This document shows positions 51,255 to 61,995 of a stretch of DNA of 64,000 bases, one piece after another. The position numbers and the translations under genes are program-made. This DNA is from Yponomeuta sedellus. Its lineage: Eukaryota; Arthropoda; Insecta; Lepidoptera; Yponomeutidae. A model generated the notes under the pieces. That model had not been told where the DNA came from, did not search any database, and saw only the letters and a program-made list of their open reading frames with translations. Location: assembly GCA_934045075.1 (NCBI GenBank), contig OW203722.1:19506986-19570985 (forward strand), read 5' to 3'. How positions within the stretch are numbered: position 1 is the stretch's first letter; every line of letters starts with the position of its first letter.

Positions 51255-51600
51255 ACCTGGTTTATCGGTATCACGCCTGATAGCCGTGCCGAAGGTTTTG
51301 ATTTCGAATTGATTCCCATTGGGGCTTGTCATTTATACAAATGGCCTCGATCTGGGTGTATTTCCGTGATTGCGATGTGCTTGCCGAGTTACCATGGCAC
51401 GGATAAATAAAATTTACATACATTGCTTCTCGGCTAACACTTGGATACTCTATGTCGTAGAACCAGAAACAATAACATCACAAACATGTAAAGATCCAAG
51501 ACTTTAGGTGTTTTTTTGTCCCCGACCGGGGTTCGAACGGACCTCTCGCATGGTAGGCAGATACGCTACCTCTGCGGTCGTTCTATCGACCTTCCTAAAG
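51255..51600. repeat. two tRNA-type SINEs, facing each other
   Basis: 51255-51420 has the plus SINE body GATTTCGAATTGATTCCCAT, GGCCTCGATCTGGGTGTATT and GAGTTACCATGGCACGG. 51420-51600 is a minus SINE with B box GTTCGAACCCC (plus strand GGGGTTCGAACGGACC) and body ACTCTATGTCGTAGAACCAG, related to 24700-24960. Confidence 0.45.
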
Positions 51601-51724
51601 ATTATTCTAGTTTGGGACAAATGATTGTGACGGATAGTTAATATTATTACTATTAACATTTTTGATAACATGGTTACGTGAAACGGCGTTTAGTTCGATA
51701 GTAGAGGGTCACTTGCTAAATCCG

Positions 51725-51900
51725 CATCATCATCATCATCATTCAGCCACAAGAAGCTGGACAAAGGCCTCCTCCATGGAGATAAAGACCGATTGGAAGC
51801 GGCTTGCATCCAGCGCCTTCCTGCCACTTGGATGCGATCTTCTGTCCATCTTATGGCTGTTGATTGTCCAAAACCGCATGCAAAGATAATAGGTGGCCTC
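51725..51900 (-). repeat. LINE tail fragment, (ATG)n end
   Basis: Begins on the plus strand with CATCATCATCATCATCATTC, then AGCCACAAGAAGCTGGAC and GGCCTCCTCCATGGAGATAA. Looks like an inverted non-LTR 3' end of a type different from 44345. Confidence 0.4.
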
Positions 51901-51926
51901 GTAGCGGGCTGTAACTCTGTAACTAC

Positions 51927-52072
51927 GTTTTTTGTTGTACTATTTTTATTTTTAATGCACTAACCCGTGCTAAGGACAATTTTAAAAACCTATTTAGAGG
52001 CTAAAAATTCCACCCATGCCGGGATTCGAACCCGCGACCTCTGGCTATCCTTGCCAGCGCTCTGTTTTTTGT
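51927..52072 (-). repeat. tRNA-like SINE, truncated (T8), 9-bp TSD
   Basis: GTTTTTTGT at 51927-51935 and 52064-52072 flanks a 128-bp 5' truncated minus copy. It runs from the tail (ACTATTTTTATTTTTAATGC) to the anticodon arm (GCCAGCGCTC). Confidence 0.65.
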
Positions 52073-52695
52073 GCCACTCATTTATGTATTGTTGAGTAGC
52101 GCAAAGTAACCATTACTTAGAACCTCCTTTATTCGTCCCGCTAGATGGCACCAGTGTACGTAAGAAATTACGATGTTTTAGCAAAAAATTACATTATGAA
52201 ATACACATCGACCTGAAACTAAAATAATAATGACACTACGGAATCCATTGGTAAATGTTAATTAAAGCCAACATTTCAACTACCCGAATCTACCGAATGC
52301 GTACATTGAAGCAGATCGTCCCCGTATAATTCAAATTAGGGCTTTTAACTATACCCCTAATAGTTTACCCTCCTGATCCCGGGATGTAAAATTACTCCGA
52401 ATCTTTTAAGAATTTGAAAAAAGAACGGTTGCCCACAAATTAATAACAAAGTGTTGTACCTACACTTTGTGGGTTTTACAGATCCCCTACTTAAAGTTAA
52501 TTAAGTGTGAAAGTTATAAAGTGTTCTGTATATAATCCACATATCTATTCGAAAGTGGAGCGTTATACTCGTCGTAACATTTGTCTCCGACTGCATTTTT
52601 AAGGACACTAAAGTATGATCATTCAAATTCCTTCTGTAGAGTCTGTTTTTTTAATAGTTGTCGATGTAACTAGGTGACTAGAAAAACATTTTTTT
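52073..52695. other. nothing recognised
   Basis: Non-coding sequence. Confidence 0.35.
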
Positions 52696-52699
52696 TTAA

Positions 52700-52790
52700 G
52701 TCGGACCGATTTCACTTGACTTCAGTCACGCCTGATGGTAAGCGAAGACGGGGTCTACGATGTAACGTGCTTACCTGTTAAATGCCGCGT
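52700..52790 (+). repeat. CCTGATGGTAAGCGAAGAC repeat
   Basis: CACTTGACTTCAGTCACGCC, TGATGGTAAGCGAAGACGGG and GTGCTTACCTG recall a dispersed lepidopteran repeat. Only one copy here; recognition from memory. Confidence 0.35.
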
Positions 52791-52897
52791 CTCTACTTTA
52801 TACTATTGTGTTAAGTAGAGTATAATTGATTTGCAAAAAAGAACAGTTTAATTGATTTTCAAAAAAACTGCTAGTACCTAAATGCGTCTTGATGACA

Positions 52898-53140
52898 TAA
52901 TTATAGGAAAGAGCCCACAATCCGTTAACTTCGCCAAGTCCCAAAGTGGCCAGTACTTTGGCTATGTAAAGTTTGCTTTGTTTAATAGTTGTCGTTTTAT
53001 GGTAACTACAAAAGTGTTTTGCAGACAGATTTATGGATTTGCAAAACAACAGCGAATAAATACCTCTTGGTGGCATATAGGAAAAAGCCCACAACCCGTT
53101 CACTTCGCCAAGTCCCAAAGTTGCCAGTACTTTGGCGAAA
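52898..53140. repeat. 60-bp direct repeat 176 bp apart
   Basis: A block starting ATAGGAAAGAGCCCACAATC and ending CCAGTACTTTGGC near 52902-52962 recurs at about 53078-53138 with few changes. Confidence 0.65.
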
Positions 53141-53394
53141 TTTCACCGAATTAGTGAACCAAATGACCGAAGCCCGCATCCAACTTCCGACAACCGTACG
53201 TCGCATTTTCAGTGTGTTGACAAGAACCTTCACTAAACGCATTTTCCGACTCACTCCGCTTTTGCAACTTCACTTTGTTTAACGTCCATCACGCGTTCAC
53301 AGACATTATTCTAATTACGTCCCTAATACATCCCGCAATGGATGCGAGACGAGTGTTAGAGTCGGAGTAAATAATGAATCTGCGATGAGTTTTC

Positions 53395-53840
53395 TGGCTA
53401 CAGTGGAGTTCTAACGAACTGGTAGCGTTAGTATCGCGGCAACGCTCGACGGTACGGAACGTGTACAGCTTTCTGGTCGGCCTCCGGTCTTGGTACTCGC
53501 GATGTATTGGAAGTAGAATCTTCTAACGTCTAGTCGATGTATTCCACGAGCGTTTCAGTGCGAAATAACGCTTAATGGATGGTTTAGTTTTAATGTGTTT
53601 CAGTTTTCTTAGAACGGAGTTTTGAAGTCTGTGTGTGTCGAACAAGCACGAGTGTTTTTGCAAAGGAATTCGGAACATTTTGGGAATTGGAAGGAGTTAA
53701 CCTGTCATCGATTTGGCTAAAGGTATGAGTCTTGTTTAGTTAAATCCGTAAGCTTTGGCGTTTTGATAACAGTCCTACCACAGGGTTTTTGAATTCTGAA
53801 GTACCGGTAGCCGTACCTGCAAATTTGGGGAATATTCCAA
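53395..53840 (+). other. possible 5' exons of an unknown gene
   Basis: A repeat-free stretch ends CGATTTGGCTAAAG|GTATGAGT near 53724. An acceptor-like TCCTACCACAG|GG follows at about 53785 (intron near 60 bp). The next segment reads open as GFLNSEVPVAVPANLGNIP and ends at a GTAAGT near 53838. These are splice-consistent signals only; no protein family is recognised and no promoter is proven. Confidence 0.2.
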
Positions 53841-53850
53841 GTAAGTTACC

Positions 53851-54108
53851 ATGATTATACCCGGGACCAGCAATAAAAAAAGGACATTCTCGATCGAGGA
53901 GAATGCCGAAGAGAAAGATCGAAGAGAAGAGCCATTCGACTCAGTACCTTCTGTACTAGATCTCGACATAGAAGCAATGATTTTTTACGTAGGTATTGAT
54001 AGTAAAATTTATCTAATTGCTTTGTTTACTTTGACGGATTCCGTAAAGCAATGTAGGATTGTTTATGTACGAAGTAATGATTATGTTTATGTTGTTACTG
54101 TTAAATAG
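53851..54108 (+). CDS. uncharacterised 85-aa ORF
   Basis: ATG frame with a charged first half (KKRTFSIEENAEEKDRREEP, FDSVPSVLDLDIEAM) followed by a less convincing hydrophobic end. The acidic part looks protein-like, and a GTAGGT or GTATTG donor could end an exon near 53985. I recognise no family. It may be chance. Confidence 0.2.
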   Translation: MIIPGTSNKKRTFSIEENAEEKDRREEPFDSVPSVLDLDIEAMIFYVGIDSKIYLIALFTLTDSVKQCRIVYVRSNDYVYVVTVK

Positions 54109-54600
54109 TTAATTATTAAATGGGTCTAATCGTCATTGAGAAATACTTTTGTAACTGTGGTAAGTAAATAAATGTAACTGTAATAAGTAAAACGATTTGT
54201 TGTTCTGTAATTGTTTTCTAGTATGTACAATAAACAATGTTCGTATTCTATCTTATCCATAACGAAGTCGGATTAGTTAAACCATTCATATCTCACGAAC
54301 GGCCATAGCTCATTTAAGTTGTTTGATTTGTTGTATTCGTCTTCGCTCCGGATAGCACAACAACTATTTAAATACGGGAGAAATTCACGAAAGAATTTAA
54401 GTATTCACGAAAATAATTTCCATGACTTGACAACGGTTCTCGATTCCAAGGCAGCACGAAGTTCAACGGATTAACTAAACGAAAACTTGCGTCAAACTTA
54501 GATTGAAATAACATTGCTTTTATATCATAGACATAAAAAATAAAAGCATAAATAAAAGAGCGGTGGTAACAATGGACACGGAAGAGACCCAGGTTCGATT
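54109..54600. other. nothing recognised
   Basis: Non-coding. Confidence 0.35.
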
Positions 54601-54845
54601 CCCAGAGCCGGTATGTACCAATAACTGGGTTTTCTAAGTTAAGTACATTTGTGGAGTTAAAGCAGCAATACCACTCGCTAACCATGAAGGAATACATCGT
54701 GGTGAAAGCTGCGTGTTTGAGTTATTCAAGTAGGTACTCAGCGCTTGAAATTGCCAATCCGCGGTGGGCACGCGTGGTAATCAACCCCATACTCTCTTTC
54801 TGGAGGAGAGCAGGCCTGTGCCCTGCAGTTGGAGGTTTATAAAGA
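54600..54845. repeat. family H remnant and LINE/SINE tail
   Basis: TTCGATTCCCAGAGCCGGTA and CAATACCACTCGCTAACCAT are family H pieces. From 54735 comes GGCACGCGTGGTAATCAACC, GCAGGCCTGTGCCCTGCAGT and GGAGGTTTATAAAG, an RTE-type tail. Confidence 0.4.
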
Positions 54846-55344
54846 CCATATGACAAAAAACATATTAGACTTCGTATTTCATTAAATTCTAAAGCCTTCT
54901 AAAAGAGCATGAAACATTATTTTACAATACAAGGCAAGGTTTAAATATTGACGTCATAGTTTGAGTCCGATGACCAGACTAACTTATTGACAGGTTACAT
55001 TACGAAAAGTATTAGTTATAGAGAAAAAAATTAACGACGTTTATTTATTTTATAACATGGCTGTGCCGATTATATTTAGACATTTTTCTGTGCAAGTTCT
55101 CCATTAAGAGGTTCAGTGGATCACCATGTGTTATTTATCCCACGCTTGACCAAGTACATGACGTAACACACTTCATGCAGCTATCCGGTGTAAAATGCCA
55201 ATATAATTAATCAAGTTTACATATGGAAGTAATTTGCGCGCATGCACTCTCTAGTTACCGATGCTCTTTGGTTAATGAATTATTTTAAAAGTGAACTGTA
55301 GCTGCCTGCCCATACAGAAAAATTTAAACCAGACCATGCTATGA

Positions 55345-55805
55345 AAGCTGGGATGGTTCGGGCACGTGAAACGAAAGCCCTTCGACTAAGTTGGAATCGA
55401 AGTGCTATCAATCAATCAATTTCTTTATTTGTAAACATAGGTAAATTATACAAGATGTTATGATATGAAAGTTGCTCTATGTTTTGCCTTTGGCGTACAA
55501 AATTGGATTGTATTGTAATGAAGATTATCGTCAGTAAAATGTCACTACAATTTTCACAATTATTGCATTACTCAGCATTCAATTAATGTAATAATAATAA
55601 AATTATCTATCTAAATTAGCTATCGATTCAAGCTATCAATGCTATGAAGAGTCTAGCAATTCCTGTGTGGACATCCAGAGGAAGACCGAAAACTAGATGG
55701 ATGGATGTAGTAAAGAAAGGTCGCACGGAATGTGGAGCCTCAGTGAATGAGGTCATGACTAGGGCGAAGTGGCCGAAGTGGAGAGAAAAAAATCAGAAAA
55801 GCTGA
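55345..55805 (+). pseudogene. RTE-like LINE C-terminus split by an insertion
   Basis: Before the break: KLGWFGHVKRKP. After it: KSLAIPVWTSRGRPKTRWMD and VVKKGRTECGASVNEVMTRA with KWPKWREK. The insert is about 223 bp, 55415-55637, flanked by GCTATCAAT on both sides. Its left end, CAATCAATTTCTTTATTTGT, is an inverted LINE tail. A second, 5' truncated element has therefore inserted in the first. Confidence 0.55.
55415..55637 (-). mobile_element. 5' truncated LINE tail insert, 9-bp TSD
   Basis: On the minus strand it ends ATGTTTACAAATAAAGAAAT followed by (TGAT)n. GCTATCAAT flanks both sides (around 55404 and 55636). Contains no protein I recognise. Confidence 0.5.
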
Positions 55806-55874
55806 CCCCATCACCATATGGGAGTAAAACTGGGAATCTCTTCGAGGTAGAAGAGATCAGGTGAGAGACCATGC

Positions 55875-56080
55875 GATAGCAGCCTATCCGTTAAGGCGCT
55901 TGGTTATCGGGATAGTGGTCGCGGGTTCGATTCCTACTGGGGGCCTACATACATTTGTGCAAGCAAGAGCCTCAGTCTGGGTGTGTTTTTACGTTTGTCA
56001 CGTCCTTGCCTGGTTACCATAATACAGGGTATCCTAGTTTGGGACCAGGTCAGGTGATTGTGTTGTTTATTATTATTATA
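55875..56080 (+). repeat. tRNA-derived SINE
   Basis: B box GGTTCGATTCC at about 55924, body GCCTCAGTCTGGGTGTGTTT and CAGGTCAGGTGATTGTGTTG, tail TTATTATTATTATA. An inverted relative lies at 59930-60110. Confidence 0.55.
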
Positions 56081-56280
56081 CTAGCTGACCCAGCGATCTT
56101 CGTACCGCCTATCGATGGTCGATTCTTTATTTATTTTTTATATCTAATATACTATTTGTGTGTATCTATATTCCTTTGTTACACTCTGAAGCCTAAACGG
56201 CTTGGTGGATTTGACATTGAGAGGTGTCATTGCGTTTGTCTTAACTATCAGAATGATACTTGGGGCATATTTTTATAGAG
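56081..56280 (-). mobile_element. non-autonomous Helitron HelB, copy 1
   Basis: Plus strand A|CTAGCTGACCCAGCGATCTT at the left and TTTTTATAGAGA at the right. On the minus strand it starts TCTCTATAAAAA and ends GGGTCAGCTAG|T. Directly adjacent to copy 2. Confidence 0.6.
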
Positions 56281-56282
56281 AA

Positions 56283-56469
56283 CTAGCTGACCCAGCGAAC
56301 TTTGTACAGCCTAACAGTCGATTCTTTAATTTTTTTATGTTTCTCTCCGTAAGAACCATCCTCGTACTTCTAGGAATATTCTAAAAAAATAATTAGCGAA
56401 AACGGTTCAGCTGCTCTCGAGATTTGCGCTTACCAACACATTTCGCGATTCATTTTTATATTATAGAGA
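56283..56469 (-). mobile_element. non-autonomous Helitron HelB, copy 2
   Basis: A|CTAGCTGACCCAGCGAACTT to TTTTTATATTATAGAGA|T, with TTCAGCTGCTCTCGAGATTT inside. It follows the Helitron A|..|T insertion rule and forms a head-to-tail pair with copy 1. Confidence 0.65.
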
Positions 56470-56564
56470 TTATTATTTCGGTATCGCCCTGTATTTATAT
56501 AGCATGGTGCAGTATAAAGTAGCTCGGAAGCCCAAATTAAACTAAAAATTCATACATACATAAA

Positions 56565-56700
56565 ATTAGCCTGTACCCTAGAGGGGTAGGCAGAGACTTG
56601 GGACTGCCACTTGCCACGAACACGACAGACACCTTTGCTTCATCAACGTTCATTAGTCACGGCTAGCACGGCCGGTTCCGGGTAAGTTTTACCCGTAAAA
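56565..56700 (-). pseudogene. LINE C-terminal fragment
   Basis: GCCTGTACCCTAGAGGGGTA, GGGACTGCCACTTGCCACGA and CTTCATCAACGTTCATTAGT are the inverted complement of the 47085-47205 block. Confidence 0.5.
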
Positions 56701-57880
56701 ATACCTACCTGCGTTTTTTTTGTAAACTCATTTAAAAGCTTGCCTGAACCATTTCGGAAAGTAAAAATTGTTCCTTGACTGGGTCTACTGAGAATAGTTT
56801 GACTCAGTCTGAGACAGCGCATTTCCATTGAATCCCCACCGCATTTAGTTACTTCACATACTGTGCTATTTTATATGACGATAAAGCTATTCATTATTAT
56901 CGTCGGCCTTTGATCTTAAGAATTTTTTCTCAGAATCTCGGAATCGTAGAATCGCTCTTTGACCCTCTAATGACGTACATCACTAGATAACCCACCATCC
57001 GGGCTAAACCAAAAAACCTTGGCCTGCCGACTTTGTACAGTGGACAGCTGACCGTTTGACCAGCTGTGCATTTATTTTGTTGGAATGTCACCCGTAACGT
57101 AACTGATTAGAGTTTATGCAATTAAATTTACAAAACTGTAGTTTAGACTTTGGCACGTTTTTCGGTGCAGTTTCATATCTGAAATTTGCCAACGCGATCC
57201 TATTTCTAAACACGCGCTGCCTTTCGGTTCGTCTGTGCTTAAATTAGTTATTGTGCCAATAAGGATTGTACAATTGGCGGGCTTAATTACTAAATAGTAT
57301 TTTATTCTAGCCAACCAACGGGTGACGTGGAGAGGGTATCTCTACCTCCTCTCCTCCTCTTTGCCTCGTCACCTCTTTAATCATAACAGGTAGTTTAACC
57401 GCATTACAACAACTATTATGGGACTCGTACAGCCGAATCTCCCAATGATTTTAAACGAACTTGTTGAAAAAATCCTGTGTGAACCAAATAAATGCCGAAA
57501 TGCCCTAAAACAATACTTCTTGAGCGAGATATAACACCTCACAGATTTTGATTTATCTGAAACAAACTATTATTATTTTATAAACATATACAGGTTTCAG
57601 TGAAGATTTTTTTTTGTATTTAATTAATATGTAAGTATTCTGTAAATGCCTTAAATAAATAACTTTAAAAAAACATAATAATCTGTTTACTGAATTATGA
57701 CAACGCGTGGAAAGCCATGAGGTACAATTTCGTACCAACGCACAAACTAAAAAAACTAAACAACGGCAAATGATTTTACGTTTATAAGTACGTAAGGGTT
57801 AATTTTTAGCTCAGGTTGTGCAATATGTTCCGCGGAATTGGCGCCATCTAGCGGCAAGAGTCATGGGAATCAGTGTGTGT
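56701..57880. other. nothing recognised
   Basis: Non-coding. The short minus frames at 56643 and 57114 show no domain. Confidence 0.35.
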
Positions 57881-57881
57881 G

Positions 57882-57959
57882 GTTTCATTTATATATTCTT
57901 GAGTAGAATATAGTGGCTATAATTAGCTACTATGTTCTACTCAAGGATATATAAATGAA
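57882..57959. repeat. 35-bp inverted repeat, 8-bp loop
   Basis: GTTTCATTTATATATTCTTG and its imperfect complement, with four differences, around TATAATTA. Confidence 0.65.
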
Positions 57960-58895
57960 CTGCATATGACCCGTAGTTACAGAGTTACAGCTCTCGACGA
58001 GGCGACATGTTTCCGTTGCGTTCGGATTTAGGAAGTAACCTACCGTTTGAAAAACTGCAATGCGTTATGATTTTCTAAGAATCAATCCTTTTTATATCTC
58101 GTAATATACATGTGACAGTTTGTGAAGATGTTTATTTTATTTTACGTAATAACGGCTAAACGGATTTGCATTTTTGGTCGTATATTAAATTTGGACGTGA
58201 TAGTCGTGAGACATAAGTTACTTGATATCCCGATAATGCGTTTCCCTGAGGTAATATTTTATGGTTACCGTTACATACTTCTTTTAGGCAGGACACTAAG
58301 ATTACCGAATACGGACTTTCATCAACCATTAAAAGAAAATTAAAAGAAAAAGAAAACATCATTAAAAGAAAGTTTTTGCTCAAGAATTTTTATATATTTA
58401 TTTATTTATTGCGTTGCCATGGTAACTAATTGTATTTTGTGGCGGTACGAAGTTTGCCTGGAGAGCTAGTAAAAGAAAAAGTAAAAAATTAGGGATTTCT
58501 TTGTACAAGAAGCATTATGTTATTCACGATGTTTCGTTTTGGTTGTTCCGTAAAAACAGAAATCCAGAAATCCGTAATAGCGTCAATCTTACTCCATATA
58601 ATCAAAACAACAAATAATAAAACTGACCAAGTTGAATTTAGTCTACATACTGTGGCGAGCACATGTCAACTCTGCGCGCGCACTACAAACTCCAACATTC
58701 CTGCATCGCGCAATCAAAGTGTTTCAATGACATGCCATAAATATAACGTCCGACTAACAATAGTTGGACCGGCCGTCCCCAGGCATACGATCTGCCTGGC
58801 GGGAAATTTCCCTTTATAGTGGAGGAGCACGATCACCCGCTCTTCCCTATAGTGGTGACCCCGACGTGATAGGTATATAGTGTATAGGTATAGAT
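57960..58895. other. mostly unassigned; possible LTR-like piece at 58640-58870
   Basis: ACTGTGGCGAGCACATGTC and TAGTGGTGACCCCGACGTG recall the LTR/primer-site area of insect LTR elements, but no paired LTR or coding is present. I cannot support it further. Confidence 0.2.
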
Positions 58896-58897
58896 AC

Positions 58898-59215
58898 ATA
58901 CATACATTACCTCACGCCCTTATCCCAAAGGGGTAGGCAGAGATCAGGGACTGCCACTTGCCACGATTCTGACAGATCACCTTCCCTTCATCAACGTTGA
59001 TAAGTCGTTGCATGCACGCACGGCGGTTCCGAGTACATTTTCCCTTTACTAATACATCTCCTACCAAATAAACATGTCTTTTCTATTCTATTCTATTTGG
59101 TCGATGGCATGGGACGTCCCTTACCAGCCCTTCCACTCACATTCGCAATATGTATTTGTTTCGTCAATCTTTCTTCCTTCATCCTCTCCACATGAATTTA
59201 AACTCCTCTGTATGG
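58898..59215 (-). pseudogene. LINE C-terminal region, split
   Basis: CATTACCTCACGCCCTTATC, GGGACTGCCACTTGCCACGA and CATCAACGTTGATAAGTCGT, then an AT-rich interruption (about 59045-59097), then GTCGATGGCATGGGACGTCC and CACTCACATTCGCAATATGT. It is the inverted complement of 46950-47205. Confidence 0.5.
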
Positions 59216-59705
59216 TACTACAGCACATCAACCTTACATTTTAGTTACAAAGTCGCCCGTAACACAACGGAGTGGAGGGCACGGATGTAAAGCGTGATGT
59301 GCTGCCGACTGTACAGTCTTGTACCGAGTGTGACTCAACCGCTTTACAGCAAAACCAAACCAGTAACTAAATAACACTTACGAGTTTTTAAATAAACATA
59401 GTTGTAAAAACGGCGCGCGTGAGTGATTATTTTTAGTTACCTAGATACACATGTCATGTCTGCACGGTAATCTCGCAGAGCCATACGATGACGCACTGCG
59501 ATGACCTCCAATTATATGCTATTGCAATAAAATTATAGAAGTACATAATATGAAATGAAAACGGTATTATACTATAACCACTTCCACACGCATCAGTCAC
59601 TTGTCCTGCCCTTGAATTACGCAACTTTCCACTCAATCGAATTAATCATTTAGACAACTCCAAAGTGTCACAATATGAATGTATCTGACAGTTCGTTCGT
59701 TATCG
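59216..59705. other. nothing recognised
   Basis: Non-coding sequence. Confidence 0.35.
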
Positions 59706-59892
59706 TTATCAACCCTTGTATGTCCCCACTGTTGGGGCACGGGTCTCTTCCTGCATCGTAGGAAGGTTAGGCCATATTCCACCACGGGGGCCATGTCCGG
59801 GATGGTGGAGGATTGTAAGACAGTGGCGGGCCTTACTGTCAGAAGTTATCAAGCCACCCATAAGGCCTCTGACATGGCTTAACGACTGCCAG
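59706..59892 (-). repeat. 5S-derived SINE, 5' truncated
   Basis: ATCAACCCTTGTATGTCCCC at the 3' end, CACCACGGGGGCCATGTCCG inside, stopping at TTAACGACTGCC. The 5S-like head is absent. Confidence 0.6.
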
Positions 59893-59929
59893 TTCAGAAT
59901 AGTTTAAATCAGACAACTCTATACAGTGG

Positions 59930-60110
59930 AGGAGTTACGTGATCGCATCCATGGTCTCCAGCTAGGATACCGTGTCCTATAGTAACCAGGCAAAAACATC
60001 GCAGATATGGAAGTGCACCTAGACTGAGGTACAAATCCAGTTTGGCGGCCACCAGTGGGAATACAACCCACGACATCTGTTTTTATAGTTAAGCGTTTAA
60101 CCGGTAAAAC
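59930..60110 (-). repeat. tRNA-derived SINE
   Basis: Inverted relative of 55875-56080: AGGATACCGTGTCCTATAGT, AACCAGGCAAAAACATCGC and GGGAATACAACCCACGAC (decayed B box). Confidence 0.45.
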
Positions 60111-60446
60111 TTATTGTTTTGGTTTGGTTAGTCGGTTAGTCTTCTGCTATACGAAATAATCCGTTTTGCGAGCGCAAAACGTTTTCGGGAAGAATGAATA
60201 AAAACAAATGAAGGTGAAAGTAATCTCTGAACTTGTTTCTCGTAAACTATCAATGGTCAATCAACTATTGTCAGCCGTCAATTGGCCATGTTGAATAAAA
60301 AAAAAGCACTGAGAGCTGCGAACAGTACATTGTTAATGTACCAGAAACCGGGAGTCAATGTGAGAGTCCCAGATACTTAACAATTTTATATAGAGTCTAA
60401 ATATTAAATCTCAATAACAGATACGCAGATTCGTTTACACTATATC

Positions 60447-60661
60447 TATAATCAGCCCACATCAACCCACTGCTGGGCATAGGCCTCCTTTTTATTGCGC
60501 CATTCCTCACGGTTCTGTGCTAATCTGATCCATCTGTGACCCGCAACCCTCACGATGTCGTCTGACCATCGTGTCGGTGGTCTGCCTACCAACCTCCTTC
60601 CCTCCCTTGGCCACCACTCCGATACTGCACTGGTCCACCGGCCGTCTTCCCTTCTAGCCAC
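60447..60661 (-). pseudogene. RTE-like LINE C-terminus
   Basis: The minus frame encodes EWWPREGRRLVGRPPTRWSD, DIVRVAGHRWIRLAQNREEW and KEAYAQQWVDVG with a TGA. This is the cleanest RTE-type C-terminus in the window, 69 codons without a break. GCTGATTAT follows. Confidence 0.7.
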
Positions 60662-60681
60662 ACACTTCGTTCACACACTGT

Positions 60682-60886
60682 AATATATTATAAAGGCGAA
60701 AGTTTATGAGTGTGTGTGTTTGTTACTTTTTCACGTCTAAACGACTGGAGCGATTTTGGAGTGGAGAGGGCGATGGAGTTAGCTGATACCTTAGATTAAC
60801 ACATATGCTACGTTTTACTGCGGGAAAATATGTTATTCCTATGGGAAAAACGATAAACCGCGGGTAACACCGCGGGCCACAGCTAG
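60682..60886 (+). mobile_element. non-autonomous Helitron HelA, copy 2
   Basis: AATATATTATAAAGGCGAAA start. The 3' stem ACCGCGGG-TAAC-ACCGCGGG precedes CCACAGCTAG|T at 60883-60887. Classic Helitron terminus. No coding. Confidence 0.7.
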
Positions 60887-61194
60887 TAAATACTAAATTA
60901 CGTTTATGTCAAATAGTAGTAACTGGTAGACAGTAAATATAGCATTTTTAATCCTTCTGGGAGGTCCCAGTCCCTGTATTTTATTTGTTAATTTGTAATA
61001 AAATAAAAAATTTAAATGTTTAATCGTTGACAGTTCAATTTCGCATGTTTTTAGTGTTCTATTGTTGATAGTGGAACAGTTACAGAGTAACGCAGGTTAC
61101 TGTAAAGTTGAATTTCGAATGTTGAATTTTATTGACAGTCCTTACCTTAACATTTTATTGCAAAGTGTATGCATTTAAAGGTCGATGGACTGTC

Positions 61195-61420
61195 GATTGC
61201 AGTGCCCTGTGTATAAGTGATAATTTCTGTGTAGTTATTAAAAACCTATCGAGTTACTAGCCGTGCGAATAATATCACACAATAATTCCATTTGCAAACC
61301 AATATTTATTAAATTTAAACAAGAGGAGCTGTGTTTATTGGACCGTTTGACGGTACCGTTTAGTCGTTCGGGCAGTCTTTGCAGTGCCCTGTGTATTAGT
61401 GATAATTTCAGTGTAGGTAA
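61195..61420. repeat. about 40-bp direct repeat, 181 bp apart
   Basis: TTGCAGTGCCCTGTGTATAA (about 61197) and TTGCAGTGCCCTGTGTATTA (about 61378), each followed by GTGATAATTTC.GTGTAG. Confidence 0.65.
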
Positions 61421-61639
61421 TGTTAACCAATCGTGTTACAATCCGTGTGATTAATGAGTGGTTCTTTAAGGACTGTCAGAACGCGGTCACACGGTCGTAA
61501 TTCCTAACTTATTTAACATTCAGTCTTAGGACCAAAAACAAGTTAATCTTTATTTATATATGTGTATAATTTCAACATAAAAAATTTAAAACTATTAATG
61601 AAGTTTTAAAAAATATACATCTACTGCCGAAAACGGGAG

Positions 61640-61995
61640 CAAAATCTGTGTTCTTCGCGCGTCACACTCTGTTCGCGCTCATGGAAAACTTCGATAACTT
61701 TTGTATTCGAAACATAAGCGTATAATGTAATACATTAAATTAATTGGGCTTAACTAAGCATCATAATGACCAAACAACATATATTTGATCTCTTAAGTTA
61801 CAAAAGTTAATAGGCATTATGTCTCTGTCACACGATTCTGCTAGTTTCGCGAGCGCGCAACAAAACGGCACCTATCTTTCAAGAGCGGCAACTTGTCGCT
61901 ACAAATTTTAGCTGCGCGGCCGCTCATAGTGTCCCAGCATCAGTGGGGAAACCCGTATGTTCATCGCTTCAAAACAAAAAAAATACTAGGTAAGT
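61640..61995 (+). promoter_or_regulatory. possible promoter or first exon, weak
   Basis: A GC-richer stretch (CTTCGCGCGTCACACTCTG, GCGAGCGCGCAACAAAACGG, GCTGCGCGGCCGCTC) within AT-rich DNA, ending in a donor-like ACTAG|GTAAGTC near 61989. No coding sequence follows in the window. Confidence 0.15.

Noticed and set aside
58640..58870. Solo LTR of an LTR retrotransposon
   Set aside because: Only a resemblance at TGGTGACCCCGACGTG. No paired LTR, TG..CA limits or target duplication could be shown.
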